Source of the DNA: Struthidea cinerea | Lineage: Eukaryota; Chordata; Aves; Passeriformes; Corcoracidae | Length of the DNA: 64,000 nt | NCBI GenBank assembly: GCA_013397865.1 | Contig: VZTI01001178.1 | Location: 531,946-595,945 of the forward strand | Direction: 5' to 3' | In this document: positions 31,301 through 44,600 of the stretch, in pieces | Layout of the letters: every line of letters begins with the position of its first letter | How positions within the stretch are numbered: position 1 is the stretch's first letter | Program-made: the position numbers and the translations under genes | The notes under the pieces: model-generated | The model's input: only the letters and a program-made list of their open reading frames with translations | Database searches by the model: none | What the model was told of the DNA's origin: nothing

Positions 31301-34011
31301 CCCCCCAGAAACCTCCTGGTATAGAGTGACTGAACCCATTAATTACAGGCAGATGCAGTCAGGAGGCTCCCACCTCCTGAACAAGGAAAGTTGCCTTTCC
31401 AAATGCCAAAGGCAGCGAGGAAGAATGAGATCCTCGAACAGATCTGACCCTGATGGGGGCTGTGCATTTAGAAGGATGCAAGGATTGTAGGTGTGCCAGT
31501 TGAGAAAGGAGAAACAGGTTACACAGAGGGGGAAGTTTTCAAGTGAAAATGTGTTCATCCATTTGTGAAAGATGCTGGAGGAGAATATTTGACTCCAGCA
31601 AGTGCTGGATCTTTATGCATTATTCAAACTGTGTGAACGTTTGAAGCCTGGAGACCTGAAAACCTTCACTGAGAACAAGTCTCCTGGCACGCTGCCAGGG
31701 AGGAAGTGTGGGTGATCCGTGTCATCCCGGCGGAGGAGGCGGCTGCAGCGGTTTTCATGGATCCTGGCTCTGCTCTGCACCTCAGCACGTCACAGCAGCC
31801 CTGCTTCTCCTCCGCCCCCAGACTACACCGAAAATCCCAGTGGGATGCACTCAGGATACACCCAGGGAGAAGCTGCTCCTGAGCCACCCGTGTCACACAG
31901 AACTGATGCAAACACACACGGAAAGGCAGCAGGGAGGCAGAGGCGGAGGGAGGAAGGAGAACACAGCAGCCCACATTAAACTTGCAAGGGAAAACCAAGT
32001 CCCCCCTCCTCCAAATCCACCCTCACCCTCCCAGGCAGCCAATCCTATCCACAGCAATATTCCAGAGAATCTCATTCTGCTGCACTTCCAGCTATAAATT
32101 CAAACATCAGAATAAAAAAAGAGGTGCCAGACGGGGCCAGGTTCTCATACAGGCAGGCAGGCAGCCAGCAGCACAAACACACTGAGCACGGGCAGACAGC
32201 TGCCTTGCCCCCTCCTCCTCCCCATCCCTGCTCTTTATTTATTCCCATCTTTTCTTATTTCTTTTCTTCGCATTGCCTCTGGTTGCTTTCTGAGGGGGAC
32301 CTCCATCACCTCGCCCGTGGGGTTTTTGTTTCAAGCCTTTGGTTTTTCTCTGAATCCAGCTCAAGCTTTGCCAGCCTTTCTCCCTTGATCCAGCCCCACA
32401 AGGGTGGGAACTGGAGCAGGATCTGCCTCACCTTCTGTGGCCAAAGACAGCTGGGGAGGGATGGCTGCACAGGAAGGGCAGGTGGATGGATCCCACCACA
32501 AACCCCACTGTGCTGGCCAGAAACCTCTCTCTCTTCTCACTGATGTGGAGAAAGTGCAATTTCACCGAGAATGCAGCAACTTCCCAACTAATCTCCAAGA
32601 CAAAGGGCACCAACTGCTGCAGGAGAGCAGGAGAGGCTGCCTTAAACTTCCTCACATTTCGCTTGTCTGGAAAGACCCTTGGGAAAGGAGCCAAAGTGCC
32701 ACCACTTCATAAAATACTTTCCTCTATCAACAAAATAAGTCCAAAAGCAAAACAAACCCCCTGCAACAACATGCCCAACCCACAACCTTTTCCCTTGCAC
32801 CTCAGGGATGGTTTTAAGGTGAAGGATGAGGGCAGGCTCAGCATCCCCACTCACAGTGAGCTCTTCTCATGGGTGGAGGTTTCCCTCAGGGCTGTCAGAG
32901 TCTGGAATCTGCAGGGCAGCTGGGAATCATGGAATGGTTTAGGTGGGAGGGAACCCTTCAAGCTCATCTAGTCCAACTGAACTGAGTGATTTTCATGTTA
33001 GGTTTTGAGGGACAGATGGGCCATCAGGAAAACAGGGAAAAGCCCCTTCCCAAAAGCCAGAGGGGTTATTTGCTGTTGGTGAAGCAGCAACTGATGGCAT
33101 AAAAGCCCGTGAGGCTCTAAGTTAACCACTGCCTTCTCCAGGGCAGGATTTGATAATAGAGGGACAGACATGAGACCACGGGAAAAAAAGAATATTTAAT
33201 GGGGGCTGAGCAGGTGAACATGATCCATCCTGCACCCCGCAAGAGGTGGGTTGGGAGCCTTGGAGAAGGACAGTGGGGCTGCACAGATAAAAACCATCAT
33301 CATGCTGAGACACAAAGATGCAGACTGGGACTCCCCACCATCCCTCTGCTGGCAATTCCTCACTTTGCAACCTTGGGAATTCTCTTTTTGTGGGTTTGTG
33401 TTGCAGATGCCACCTCTGCTCCCTGCTCCTGCACACTCCCAGCACGGCCTGCCCCCACCTCAGCTCCAGCAGCTGCATCCCTGTTCCTGCTCCCTTTCAG
33501 CTCAGCTTGGGGAGGATGGACCGTGGAGCAGTGAGGACAAGGAGGGAGCAGAGACGCCTTGTGGAGAGTCAGAGCAGGCAGAGAGGAGCTCAGCACCAGA
33601 ATTAGCAGGAAGCTCTGATGGTTTGTGTCTCCCCACAAAAGCACCAGTGGGAAGGAGGTTCTGGCAAAGGCCCTCATCATGAAAGGGAAGAAAGAGAACA
33701 AGGGTTTACATTCTTTTTCCCCCTACAGATGCCGTGGCTTTCTGGGTGTAACACAGACAAACTCAGACCCCAGAGCATCCATGTCCTGCCAGGTTCCATG
33801 GGCTGGAGCACCCCTGAGCTGGGCAGTGCCTTAGGGATGATCCGTCCTCACCTCCAGGAGGCCTTTCCCCTGTCAGGACCTCATTACCACAGGCTAATTA
33901 CCACTCACCAACAGTAAAACCCTGCTCACAGAATCCATCGTTTATAAGGAGAAGGGGTCCTGCAACGGGAACCTGGGCCAGCAGCACCTTCACAGAATCC
34001 CCAGCTCATGG
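28306..34011. other. Intergenic, no gene recognised
   Basis: The sequence is GC-moderate with scattered open frames up to about 196 residues on either strand. None has a recognisable domain, codon periodicity or splice-linked partner that I can defend. A small direct duplication (gcatcctgagga, twice) is at 29718-29746. A CR1 scrap is at about 32923-32985. Confidence 0.6.
32923..32985 (-). repeat. CR1 LINE 3'-end fragment
   Basis: 'atcatggaatggtttaggtg' followed by 'ggagggaacccttcaagctc' and 'atctagtccaac' is the reverse complement of the CR1 terminus. About 60 bp survive. Confidence 0.75.
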
Positions 34012-34016
34012 CAGGG

Positions 34017-34790
34017 TGTCCTGGGCTGACGCGTGTACGTGCACACGTACGTGCGTGTGTGTGCAGGGTTGGAATGGGTTCGTTCGGCAGCGAGCCGACC
34101 ATCTGGGATAAGGGCTGCAGTGTCTTGGGGTGCCTTTATGATGCTCTATCCCCTCTCGCCGCTCTGTGCCCAGACATGAGTTCTGTGCCTCTCTGTGCCT
34201 TTAAGCTGGGTCTGAGAGGAAGGGGAGGGAAAGCCGAGTGCGTTCTTCAGCGCGGTTTGTGCTCGAGGACTCAGACTCCCCCGCGCTCTCACCGCTGCCC
34301 AGGGAGCCCCTTCCTGCCTTTCCCCAGCTCTCGGCTCCTTCTCTCAGGAGAGAGACGGAGAGTTAAAATTCTTTGCTCTTTAGCTTCTTGTTCGTTAGCT
34401 GAAGCAAGGAGTTTTCCCGGGACTGTGGCTTCTTCTTCTCCTGGAACTGTTGAGCTCCGCTCCGGAACACATCACCGGGAGGCCCCACAGTGCAGCCCGG
34501 AGGGGCCCACGCCGCTCCCCAGCTCCGGGGAGAGCAGAGCCACACCTACAGAAAGGACTCTGAATCTTCCAGGTCTTCTCCACAGCGAGAGGTTTTATTA
34601 TTTAACATGATTCATTTTTTCTTCCCTCTCGTGCCTGCATGCACCCTGCTTGTTAAACAGCTTTTTTTTTCACTTTCCTCCAAGAAATTTCTTTCCGAAC
34701 CTGGTGGGGGAGGGGCTGCTGGAACCTGCCTTCTGTCAGAGGACACGTTCATTTCAGATGTTTCCTCCTAATTTGTCTCAAACTGGGACA
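34017..34790 (+). mobile_element. Solo ERVL-type LTR with 5-bp target-site duplication
   Basis: The 774-bp element begins TGTCCTGGGCTG and ends ...CTCAAACTGGGACA. The ends TGTCC/GGGACA are inverted repeats. CAGGG at 34012-34016 and again at 34791-34795 is a perfect 5-bp target-site duplication, typical of ERVL (class III) insertions. The end sequence resembles avian ERVL LTRs as I recall them. Orientation + is chosen from that resemblance; an AATAAA exists on the opposite strand near 34590, so orientation is less sure than the boundaries. The 200-residue open frame at 34008-34610 lies inside the LTR and is not a gene. Confidence 0.75.
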
Positions 34791-34842
34791 CAGGGACACC
34801 AAATTTGTCTGTCAAAAATCCCTACAGGATTGGGGAATGGAT

Positions 34843-34965
34843 GATTGCAGGTTGGATGGGGCTTGGAGCACCCTGGGATAGTGAAAGGTGTCCCTGCCCA
34901 GTGGAACTGGATGAGCTTTAAGGTTCCTTTCCAACCAAAACCACTCTGGGACTCCATGAAGACGG
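34843..34965 (+). repeat. CR1 LINE 3'-end fragment
   Basis: 'ggttggatggggcttggagc', 'accctgggatagtgaaaggt' and 'ttaaggttcctttccaacca' give a sense CR1 tail of about 120 bp, ending with an ATTCTGGGA-like unit. Confidence 0.85.
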
Positions 34966-37900
34966 ATTTCAAAACACTCCAGTTTCTCATTCCCAGGCCT
35001 TGGGAAGCAGGTTTCGTCCCCATTTTATTGAAGGAAAACCAGAGTTTTTCAGCTCAGCTCAGTGAATTTACAGAGTCAAACAGTGCCTGGAAGGTGACAG
35101 TGGGACCCCACAGACACCAGTGTCCCCAGGAGACCCTGCCACAAGTGACTGAGCTCATTTTCCTGGCTTCAGACTCCAGGTTTATTCTCTCCCGGTTTAT
35201 CCTTGCACAGTGATGGGGAACAGGTCACACTGCAGACCCTCCCCAGGCTCCTCAGCTCCCAAAGCCCAATTCCCGGGCTCAGATGGCACCAGCAACCAAG
35301 CCAGCACCTTCAGAGGTAATTAAACACCTGATCGGTTCGGGGCCTCTATCACTAGCTGCACATACAAATCAGATTTATCCCCTTTATTTCAGCAGGCAGA
35401 AGAATAGGATGGAGAGCTGCCAGCAGCTGGGACACAGCCCTGCCCAGCCTTTCCCATCCTGCAGGTTTGCTTTTGGACACTCCCAGGACTCCCACTGAAG
35501 CATCCTGAGCTCAGGAGGGCACTCTGCACTTGAGGAATAGAAATGTCAAAGCAATTAAGGCTGAAGGTTCCTTTTCTCTCCATCCACTCAAATCCTGTGA
35601 ATTCCCTCCAGTGTGCACAAAACGTCTCCCACTGTAACACTCATGCAAGTGTTTTCCCTGAACCATAGTCAGGGGAAGAGGCAGCATTCCCCTTTCTGCA
35701 GAGGAGCTGCTGGGATGTGCCTGGAAACCACCCCATGTGGCTGGACACACCTCAGACAGCGGGGAAAAGCCAAATTACTGAGCCCCAGAGCTCTGAGCAG
35801 GAGTCACGGGGCACAAGGCCGCCAACCGGGCACCAACCAGCCCTGACCATGCTGGAACCCCCCCAGAGTCCCAACTCCTGAGTGTTTCTGCTCTACCTGT
35901 GAGAAAAAGCTGTCACTGCCCTGCTGGTCCCACACCTCCTCCTGCCCTGCTCTGTCAAGGACAAGGTCAGTGGTGGATGTTTCCTGCAGAGGAAAACCCC
36001 CTGTGGGCATTTCCCAGGATCCAAGTCCCGGAAGGCAGCTCCGTGTCCCTGTGGAAAGAGGCAGGAGCCGGACAAGGGCACAGCTGACCTCATCTTCCCG
36101 TGGCCTTTCCAGCTTCCTTTGGCCCAGCTGCTGTGCTCACAGCAAATTCCCCCAGCCCCTCAGCCATCCCCTCTCTGGGCTCCTCTTGTCCTGAGCAGCC
36201 TCCTGAGCCTGAGTCCTGGAGAAATAAATGCAATCCCTTCCTTTCAGAGATCAATCCAAGACTGAAACCTCAAGGAAAACATGCAAGATAAGGACATTTC
36301 TCCCAAGGGCTCTGCAAGCAGCAATAAACTCTTCAGCTGCCTCCCAAACTGATTCTCCACAGCCTCTGAGGCCACAGAGTGGGTCCCAGAGCTGTGCCTT
36401 GTTTCTAGAACAAGGCATTTCCACTCCCCTTTCCCACCAGGAGGCTGCTGGGGGCACAAATGCCCCAGGCTGGGCTGTCTGGTGCCACCAGGACCATTGG
36501 CTCCCTGACTGCCATGTTTATAAAAACAAAAGCGCCTCGTTTCTTGAAACAGGAAAGGCAGAGGGAGCAGGGGAGCTGCTGGATGCAGCCCCAACCGACC
36601 CCAATCCCCCCCACCCCAGTCCAGCTCAGCACCACAACAGGCAGCTCTGCTGCCCCAGCTAAGGGACAACAGGGACAGGACACAGCCCCTGACACCCATC
36701 TCTGCAGGGCTTGGGGTTGACACTGCTGTGAACCCATCCTTCCCCTCCCCTGGCTCCTCTCCCAGTGCCAGGAGTTGCCCCAGGAATCAGTGCTGGTTCC
36801 AGCCTGGGCTGGGAACGCAGCAGGCACCTTCTGCAGGGAGCAGGCAGGGGCTGGGAAAGCAAAAGCCCAGAGCTGAGGGGACGGGGTGGGTGCCACCACT
36901 GACCCCTCTGCAGGTCCCTGCATCCCACAGAGCATCTGCCTCGTCCCCTCCTTTGTCCCTTGGCACAAAAACCCCGGGGGGGTTCCTAAAACTCACATAC
37001 CTGAGGCATGGCTCCATACCCAAAGCTTAGACTCCTCTCTGGCACCACAGGACGTGTCTCTGGTCCGGTCTGGCAGAGGAGAATAAAAGGTTCTGTCCCC
37101 ATGGAGAACCCAAAACACAGATTGTGAGGGAGGGAACGACACCTGAGTGCAGAGCAGAGTCCTCTTCCCGCCAGCTGAAGCTCCCAGTAAGGAGCTCCCT
37201 CCCAGCACCCCAAACCCACCCAGCCACCGCAGGCACTCAGAGCTACACCCCAAAAATCCCGCGTAGGTCCAGGACTTGCAAAAGCCAGCAGAAGGATGAT
37301 CTCCAGCATCTGGGCAGACACTCAGCAACCTTGTGCTGCAGCTTCTGCTTTTAATGTCCTTGCAGAGTGAAAGTTGTCACGACACACAGGTGCAGCAGCA
37401 ATGACAACAGTTAAACATTGACAATGACAACAGGGTCCCCTCCCAGCCACGGGCACTACCAAACCACTCATTCATCACCTGAACACGTGCACAGTCCCTT
37501 TGACTCCACAAGTACTTCTAGCAGGGAGTTCCACAGTCTTTGAGATTAAAAAAAACCTTTAAAAATCTATATTTAACCTCAATCAGTTCAAAATGAGCTG
37601 TTTCTTCTTAAATTTTGTAGCATTCTTGGTTTGGTTTTGTACTCCACCTCTCTCTCCGGCTCAGGGACGTGACATTCCATAATACACTGGGTTCCACTGA
37701 AACTGAGATAATTCCTGGGCTGTGGCCTTTTGGAAGGCAGGAGTCAGGACCAGCTTTCCTTCATCTCAGTATCTGTGTGCCCTCTCTTCCCTCAGACAAC
37801 CCCAGAGCTGTGCCAGCCCAGGAGGAAAGGGCAGGAGCTGTGGCAGGCACATGCTGCTGCACTTTCATTATCACAGTCACAACACACTGCCAAGCTGGGC

Positions 37901-38726
37901 GAGTATTTTTAGACTGGGAAAGAAAAAACCCGGGCATTTATCAGAGAATTATTAATACAAAAGCAACACTAATATTAGCAGTGTTCGCTTTTCCCTATAC
38001 TTATACAAATTGGGGCTGGTTTTTTCCCTTCTCCAGCTTTTCTAGACAAGGAAATTGGTGCTTATCCACCACTGAGAGGTCTTGGACAAAGAGACCACGA
38101 CAGGGGAGCAGGGACGGGGGGCTCCAGGACTTAAGGGGGTGCAGGGATGTCTTAAAAAGGACCACCTGGACTCCTGCCATGGATGGCAAAAGCTGTCACA
38201 CCCCAGAGGCTCCCACAGGGACAGGAGCGCAGTGTGACACACAAACACTGAGGATCCACGGGCCAAGTTCTCCCATCCTCTGGAATATCCTTGCTTCGAG
38301 AAGATTTTCTGCCAAGTCAAGGCAGTCCATCTGAGTAAGACTGGCATAGAAAGCTGGATTAAACCCCTGTGTGGACACAGCTAGAAGCAGGTTTCGTTTA
38401 TTTGAGCTCTGAAGTAAATAACTAAAGGCCACCTTTGTTCTGACCTAGAGCAGCCATGCCAGTGCAGTTGAAGTGATCCACCTTCAATCCATGCTCTTTG
38501 TTAATCTGGACTAATTTTCACCCAAGTATCCCTGATCAAACAAACCCCAAGCCAGACCGAGAGTCCTCCTGAGCTGGCTCCAGCCAAAACAGAGCCGGCA
38601 CCAACCAGCAACAGGATCGGGCAAGCTGGGAACAATTTCAGCTCCTTCTGCAATGACACTGAACTGCCTCAGTCCTTGGGGCTGAGCTGAGGCCACAGCA
38701 GAGCCCAGCCAGTAAAACAATCCCAG
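34966..38726. other. Intergenic, no gene recognised
   Basis: Unremarkable sequence. At about 37480-37640 '...cagggagttccacagtcttt' and an AT-rich continuation faintly resemble an old CR1/L3 copy in reverse. A 221-residue open frame at 37669-38334 (+) has no recognisable domain. Confidence 0.55.
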
Positions 38727-38960
38727 GATCACAGACCAGAGCCTCTGGAGGTCACCTCCAGCCCTGTGCTGGAGCAGGGACACCCCACGACACAGGAGGG
38801 AGCCCATGGGGTTGGACACCTCCAGAGGAGGAGACTCCGCAGCCTCCTGGGCAGCTGTTCCGGGGCTCTGCCGCCCTCCAAGCCTTTCCTCACAGGACAC
38901 ATGGTCTGGTCCCCTCATCATCCTCACAGCTCTGGATTCCTGCTGGATTTGCTCCTGGAT
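38727..38960 (-). repeat. CR1 LINE 3' region, older copy
   Basis: The order 'gatcacagaccagagcctct', 'ggaggtcacctccagccctg', 'gctggagcagggacacc', 'gaggaggagactccgcagcc' and 'tcctgggcagctgttccggg' matches the reverse complement of the CR1 3' region (F/C-like subfamilies as recalled). It is moderately diverged. Confidence 0.75.
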
Positions 38961-41344
38961 TTAGTGCCCAGACCACACTGGGGCTTTCAGCCTGGTTTTC
39001 TCCCAGAGCCGTTTCTGGCTTGGCTATGCACGAGGTTATTTAACAGGAGCCCAGGGGAGAAGGGGGAGGGAAGGAGGGATTTTGCTTCTCCAGAGAAAGC
39101 TGCTGCTATCAATGAGCAAAATGAAATACCCTGGAGAGAAAGAGCCTGAGCCCAGGGAAGTGTTACCGGGACAGAGTCAGAGGCTGACACTGGAGAAATG
39201 AAAGGGCTGAACAGACACTGAACGCAGTGAATGAAGAGCAGAGGTGCCCAGGAAAGGCTCTGCACATGAGGCAGGAACAGCAGCTCCTTGTCAGCCTCGG
39301 GCTGATCAGAGCAGCTCCAGACGAGGCGGGTGATGTTTATCCCACTCACGCTCCCACATCCCCATTTTCCACAGACAAGCTGATTTCCACAGGCCTGTTC
39401 CCAGCACAGCAGCAACAGCAAATACTGGAGATCTTACACAGCAATTCATTGAGCTGGAGACGCTCTGGAGGGGGTTTTATCAAGATACAATAAGCAGCAG
39501 CTCGGCTGCAGAGACAGAGACCCATCAGAATGTACGATCTGCTTGGCCCCTTTGAGCTGATTTATGTCTGGGGAAAGAACAAATACAAACACATATAAAT
39601 ACCTGAGACAGGTTCTGTCCTCTGCAAGGGAAAACACAACCACAAACACTGGTGGTCACAAGCTTTCAGCTGCAGTGCATTCCCCTGTACCAAGGCCACA
39701 CCTTGGCCGCACCTTGACCAGACCCAGGAGCTCATGGGAGGGCATCATTTTGGAGGAGAGAAGCCCCAAAGATGATGAAGCTCTGGCAAGTTTTGTGGAA
39801 ATAGCAGCCAGGCAGAGGGAAAGAGCCCACAGCAGCAGCCCTGTGGCAGGAAAGGCTTTCACAGCAGGCAGATGTCAGCAGGCTGCAGAGCCCCTGTTCG
39901 GAGCAGAGCCCCCGAGACCCTGGGCCTGACGGGAGTTCCTTCGTCCATCGTGTCCAAATCCTCGCCCAGCTGCAAACCCTGCTGTTTAGGGTTCTAAACA
40001 GCAATGAAGTTTGAACCCACACCAGAAACCTGCAGCTGAGGAACTGGTTCAGCTTTTGAAGTGATGTGTTTGCAGTTAAAGGATCCGTTTTTTCCAGCAT
40101 AAACAAGGCCATGGGTTAAGTGCAGCTGTTCCATCAAATACAGCCAGAGAAAAATCCAAGGATAAATCAGTGTGTGAGCTAAGAGAATAATTACTTTTAC
40201 CTCTTTCTGTTCACAAATGGATTGGAGCAACTGAAAGTTTTCCTGGATCTGTTTGTGATGGGAAATTCACAAGGCTATTCCTGCAAATAATTAGTTATTG
40301 ATTCCTAAGTTTGCTTAGGGAAAAGCTCTCCTAAGCAAGTCAATCTATTATTCAAGCCACATTTGTTTAGGGATTTGTGGCACCGGAGCCACATTTTTGG
40401 TTTCCTACTGATGAAGCACAACTGCAGGTTTCTCCATGAGTGAGGGAGGTGTTTGAAATCCCATTTTTCAGAATCAATCCTTTTTTCCCTCTTCTTCTTC
40501 CAATAAATGCTTTTCTCCAGTATTTGCTTAAAAGGTTTTGAATATTTCTTGGCAAAAAATTATAGTTATTTTATTGATACTCTAGGAGCATTTTCCCAGC
40601 ATACAGATGTTCTAACTAATAACAACAGCATTAAGTGAGTCCTTGAATTTCTCCTGACCCTGCAGGGCACACAACTGGGGACAGAGTTTTCATTTCTGCT
40701 CAGCTTCCTGCTTCTTCTCATGACAGAAAAGCTCTGATCATCAAACACCACCCAACACACTTTTTGTTACAAAACCACACAGATTTCACACAAACATGCC
40801 ACACAATCTTTTCCCAGTGTCAGGACTTGGCACGTGGCTGGGATTCCTCAACCCAGTGTAACAAAAACCCCATCTGATCCTCTCAAGGGCCAGGGTTTCA
40901 CTCAGGGAGTGCTGAGCCCTCACCATAAATTTTCCTTAGGTCCCTTTTCCCAGAGCTGAGGGAATCAGCACTTTTCTCCTACCCCCATTTGCAAGAAGCA
41001 TTTTTTGCCCTCGGATTTCAGTTCTGGTTGGATTCAACCACCCCCAGAAAAGCAGAGCAGACTTTCACTCTGCAGCAATTAGAGGCAAAACCTGAGCAAA
41101 TTAACTCTCCACCTTCAACTCCCGTGTTTCATGCTTCCCTGGGCTCTGGCAGAACAGGCTGCCTGTGCCTGAAATTGGAGTTTGACAAGGAAAACCCAAA
41201 TGTATGGGGGTGAGGCCGCTTGGTGGAGCGTTCCCCAAACCTGTGGGACATCTGGGAGTCCCACAAGGCTCTCCCAGGCCAGGCACACACAGGTTGGAGC
41301 CAAAGAAAGCAGCTGGGACTGACATAATCCCAAATGCCAGAAGG
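38961..41344. other. Intergenic, no gene recognised
   Basis: No repeat, RNA gene or coding exon that I can support. 40080-40560 is AT-richer than its surroundings, with no diagnostic motif. Confidence 0.55.
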
Positions 41345-41600
41345 GTCTGGAAAGATCACATCACACGGAATATCCTGAGCTGGACCCACAGGGACTATCC
41401 AGTCCAGCTCCTGGCCCTGCACAGACACCCCAAAATCCCACCCTGGGCATCCCTGGCAGCGCTGCCCAAACGCTCCTGGAGCTCTGGCAGCCTCGGGGCC
41501 GTGCCCATTCCCTGGGGAGCCTGGGCAGTGCCCAGCACCCTCTGGGGGAAGAACCTTTCCTGGTACCCAGCCAGACCCAAGAGTTCTTCCACACCTTTAG
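41345..41600 (-). repeat. CR1 LINE 3' region
   Basis: 'cacggaatatcctgagctgg', 'gactatccagtccagctcct', 'ggccctgcacagacacccca' and 'ctctgggggaagaacctttc' follow the order of a reverse-complemented CR1 tail. It is about 250 bp and 5'-truncated. Confidence 0.85.
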
Positions 41601-44600
41601 GTGAACACTGATTTTAGAGGTCTCCCTAATGCAGCTCTCTCCTCTGTCTGGACCATCATGATTTCAAATGCTCCTCGAGCTCCTTCTCATCCCATTTCCC
41701 TGCTCATCCCCCATCCATTCTGCAGCAATTCTTCCAACTGTGTGCCACGAAGCCCTTGGAAGTGTTCGTCCATCCTGCTGCACTCACACGAGATGCTGGT
41801 GTGAAATGTACTTTTCAAATTCTCAACCTCAGCCGCAGCAGTGTTTGTAATGCAAATACCCTGAACTGTCCCTGAGCCTCCTCCTCCCCTCCTGCCACAG
41901 CTCAGCGCCGTTCCCAGCAGCTTTGGAGCTCATGCCTTTCAACAGGCCATGCAAATCTCTGTTACCACACCATGATGGGCTCAACAAAAACCAGCATTTC
42001 CAGAGCAAAGGGAGAACATTTCTGTTTGGTTTTGGTTGGGCTTTCATTTTTTCAAGGCATGTACAAGCTACTCTTAGAGATAAATCTGCCTCTGCAAGCT
42101 AAACAGGAAAAGTGCATTTCCATGCCTTTCCATGCCTCAGAGTCCTCTTTGACAGCTCAGGAGTGTGTAGGAAAACCTGGCCCTAGGCACAGACTTCGGC
42201 TTGGAAGGGACCTCACAGACCATCTCGTTGAAGGCAAAATGTGTTTTTCATTAACTCAAACTGCATTTCACAAGTGATTTATCCTCGTAATAGGATGAGC
42301 ACAGGAACTGAACCTCAGAGAATGAAAACCACAGAACTTTAGGGTACTAATGGGACCATATGAACTTTTATCTAATCAGTAACATCCTGTAAGGTGCCTT
42401 TACACAATGTGTCACTAGTGCCATTACAGTGGCCACAGAAAGGCCAGAGGACAGTGACACTCAGGGCTCAAGACTCCCAGGGTAATGCCCGAATTTGCCA
42501 GTTACATCTGCTCTTACAAGAGCAAGGACTTATTTCAGTATCATTGAACGAGAAAGAACAACCCCAAGACTTTGCACAGAGGATTCTGAGTTGCCCACTG
42601 ATTCTCACAGCAGCTTTCAAAGAGCCCAGCAACTTTAAAAAGTCCCTATGAGCTCAAGGACTGCCACAACTCCCCGTTAATCTGAGCAGGATAATCAACT
42701 TGGCTGTCACCAGCACCTAAAGAAGCCCAGATTTAGAGGCCAGAACTCCCTGGCTGGTCAGTCAGTGGGAACTGGCTGCCACAGCCCTTTAACACCATGG
42801 TTTGCACTTCCCATAATCAAAGACTACCCAGAGGAAACCAAGTGATTGGGTTTTGAACACTCATATTAAGAAACTCTTTAAAAATGAAAAATCAGCAGGC
42901 AAAGCACAACTGTGCTGCAAATGTGATGTCAAAGATGAGACCAAATGAGTAAAGAATCCCAGGCTTTGGTTCAGCACCTCCTGGATGCTGTTTGGAGAGG
43001 TGACACTTCATAATCTTTAATGCACTTTGAAACTGTGCCCTGCTGAAAACCCTGTGAAATTAAATGGGCTCCTTGCCTTGCAATGAGGGAGGCAGCTGGA
43101 GCAGCCACAGGATTACACTGCTCCCTGCCCCAGATGAGCCTGTCACCAGTGAATTCCTCCTCCCCCTTTTCTTCTTCCCATATTTATGCCCTTCATCATA
43201 ATAAGGATTCCTTCCCACTGCCAAAACTCAATTTACACTATTTACTTTAATGACCTCATTTGTCATCCTGGCCTGTGCTGCTGCCTCTGGGACCACAGCC
43301 CGTCCTGCTGCCAGAAGGTCTCATTTACAGTTTGCTCTTTCATTACTTTTTTTAAAGATTAAATTGCTTCCATTTCAAGGCAAACAGTCTGGGACAGCGA
43401 GATACATTCATGCATTTGATCAATGCATTTTAGGGGTATGGACATCCCAGTCCCAGCTGACTCTCATCCACTACATCATCCAGTTATTTCCATCACCTTT
43501 GGCTTTGTTATTCCTTTCAATCCTTGCAAAATATACTGATTGGGACATTTGAATATTACCACAACATTAAATTGTGGGAGGAATTTTAACTTGTTTTTGG
43601 GGGAAGAATAAGAGTGTGATCATTTCCTTCCCCAGTGCATCAGTTCATTTGTCTGTCTAAACCCCATTTTTTATCTCACAGCCTCACTGCTCCAGAGAGG
43701 TACATTCCTTCCTATTCGATTAGATTTCCCTCTCCAATCCTGACATGCCCAGTAAAAATTCAATGGTAATGAAGTCATGTAAATAGGTTAGGGAAGAGCA
43801 CAATACTTCATGTTCCATTATGGGCCATGCTCTGTGCAAACAGCATCACACAGAGTGCTGGGCTGGGGCTGGGGGAGCCTCCAAAATCACACCCCAAACC
43901 CAGCCAAGGCAGCAGTGCCCCTCAGAGCAGGGCTGTCCGAGAGGTCACTCCGGCCTGGCTGCAGGGCTGCAATAAAACACTCCCCAGCCTGTCTGCAGCA
44001 GCTTTAAAAGGAGATACTAGAGCCCATTTTCCTGTTTAGGAGTAGCTGCTCCATCCCTTTGCCTCCTCCCAGTCAGTCCCAGCTGACTGACTGGGACAAG
44101 AGGTGTCCCAGGGCAACCTGCAGTGGCCCCTGCTCTGCTTTTCCAGTTTGTCTGGGAGCATTGGCCCGGCATGCTGGACATTTGCTGGACATCACTTGTA
44201 AATCCCAACGTAAAGCTTAACCAGAACAAACAGATTCATTGCCAAGTGCCAGACTTTGAATCACAATGTCACTCGTTCCTTTACTATTTAAAAATCTTTT
44301 TCCCACATAAACAGAAACCTGTTTTTTAATCAAAACAAACAGCAGTGAAACTTGACTCATAAAAAACTTTAAGAACTCGCAGTTATTTCAAAGTTAACAA
44401 GCACCTGCCTCATTTTGTTCAGCTCCTGTAACTACAGGACTTCTTCTTTCTTGTTTCCTTCCATCCCAAACATTTGTCTTCAGCCCCAATAAACATCACC
44501 CAAACCCTTTGCAGTGATTTCCAATATGCTGATGCATTTCTTCAGAAGCCTTTTCAGTGAATAAATTGGTCCCAAACTAATAGTCCTTGTTATTTACACA

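Noticed and set aside
34008..34610. 200-residue open frame (+)
   Set aside because: Entirely within the ERVL-type LTR; no gag/pol/env character and no flanking gene structure.
37669..38334. 221-residue open frame (+)
   Set aside because: No domain, no conserved motif and mixed composition; treated as chance without conservation or expression evidence.
44068..44095. 10-bp-arm hairpin CCCAGTCAGT/ACTGACTGGG
   Set aside because: A short hairpin of this size is expected by chance in 64 kb and it has no neighbouring signal.
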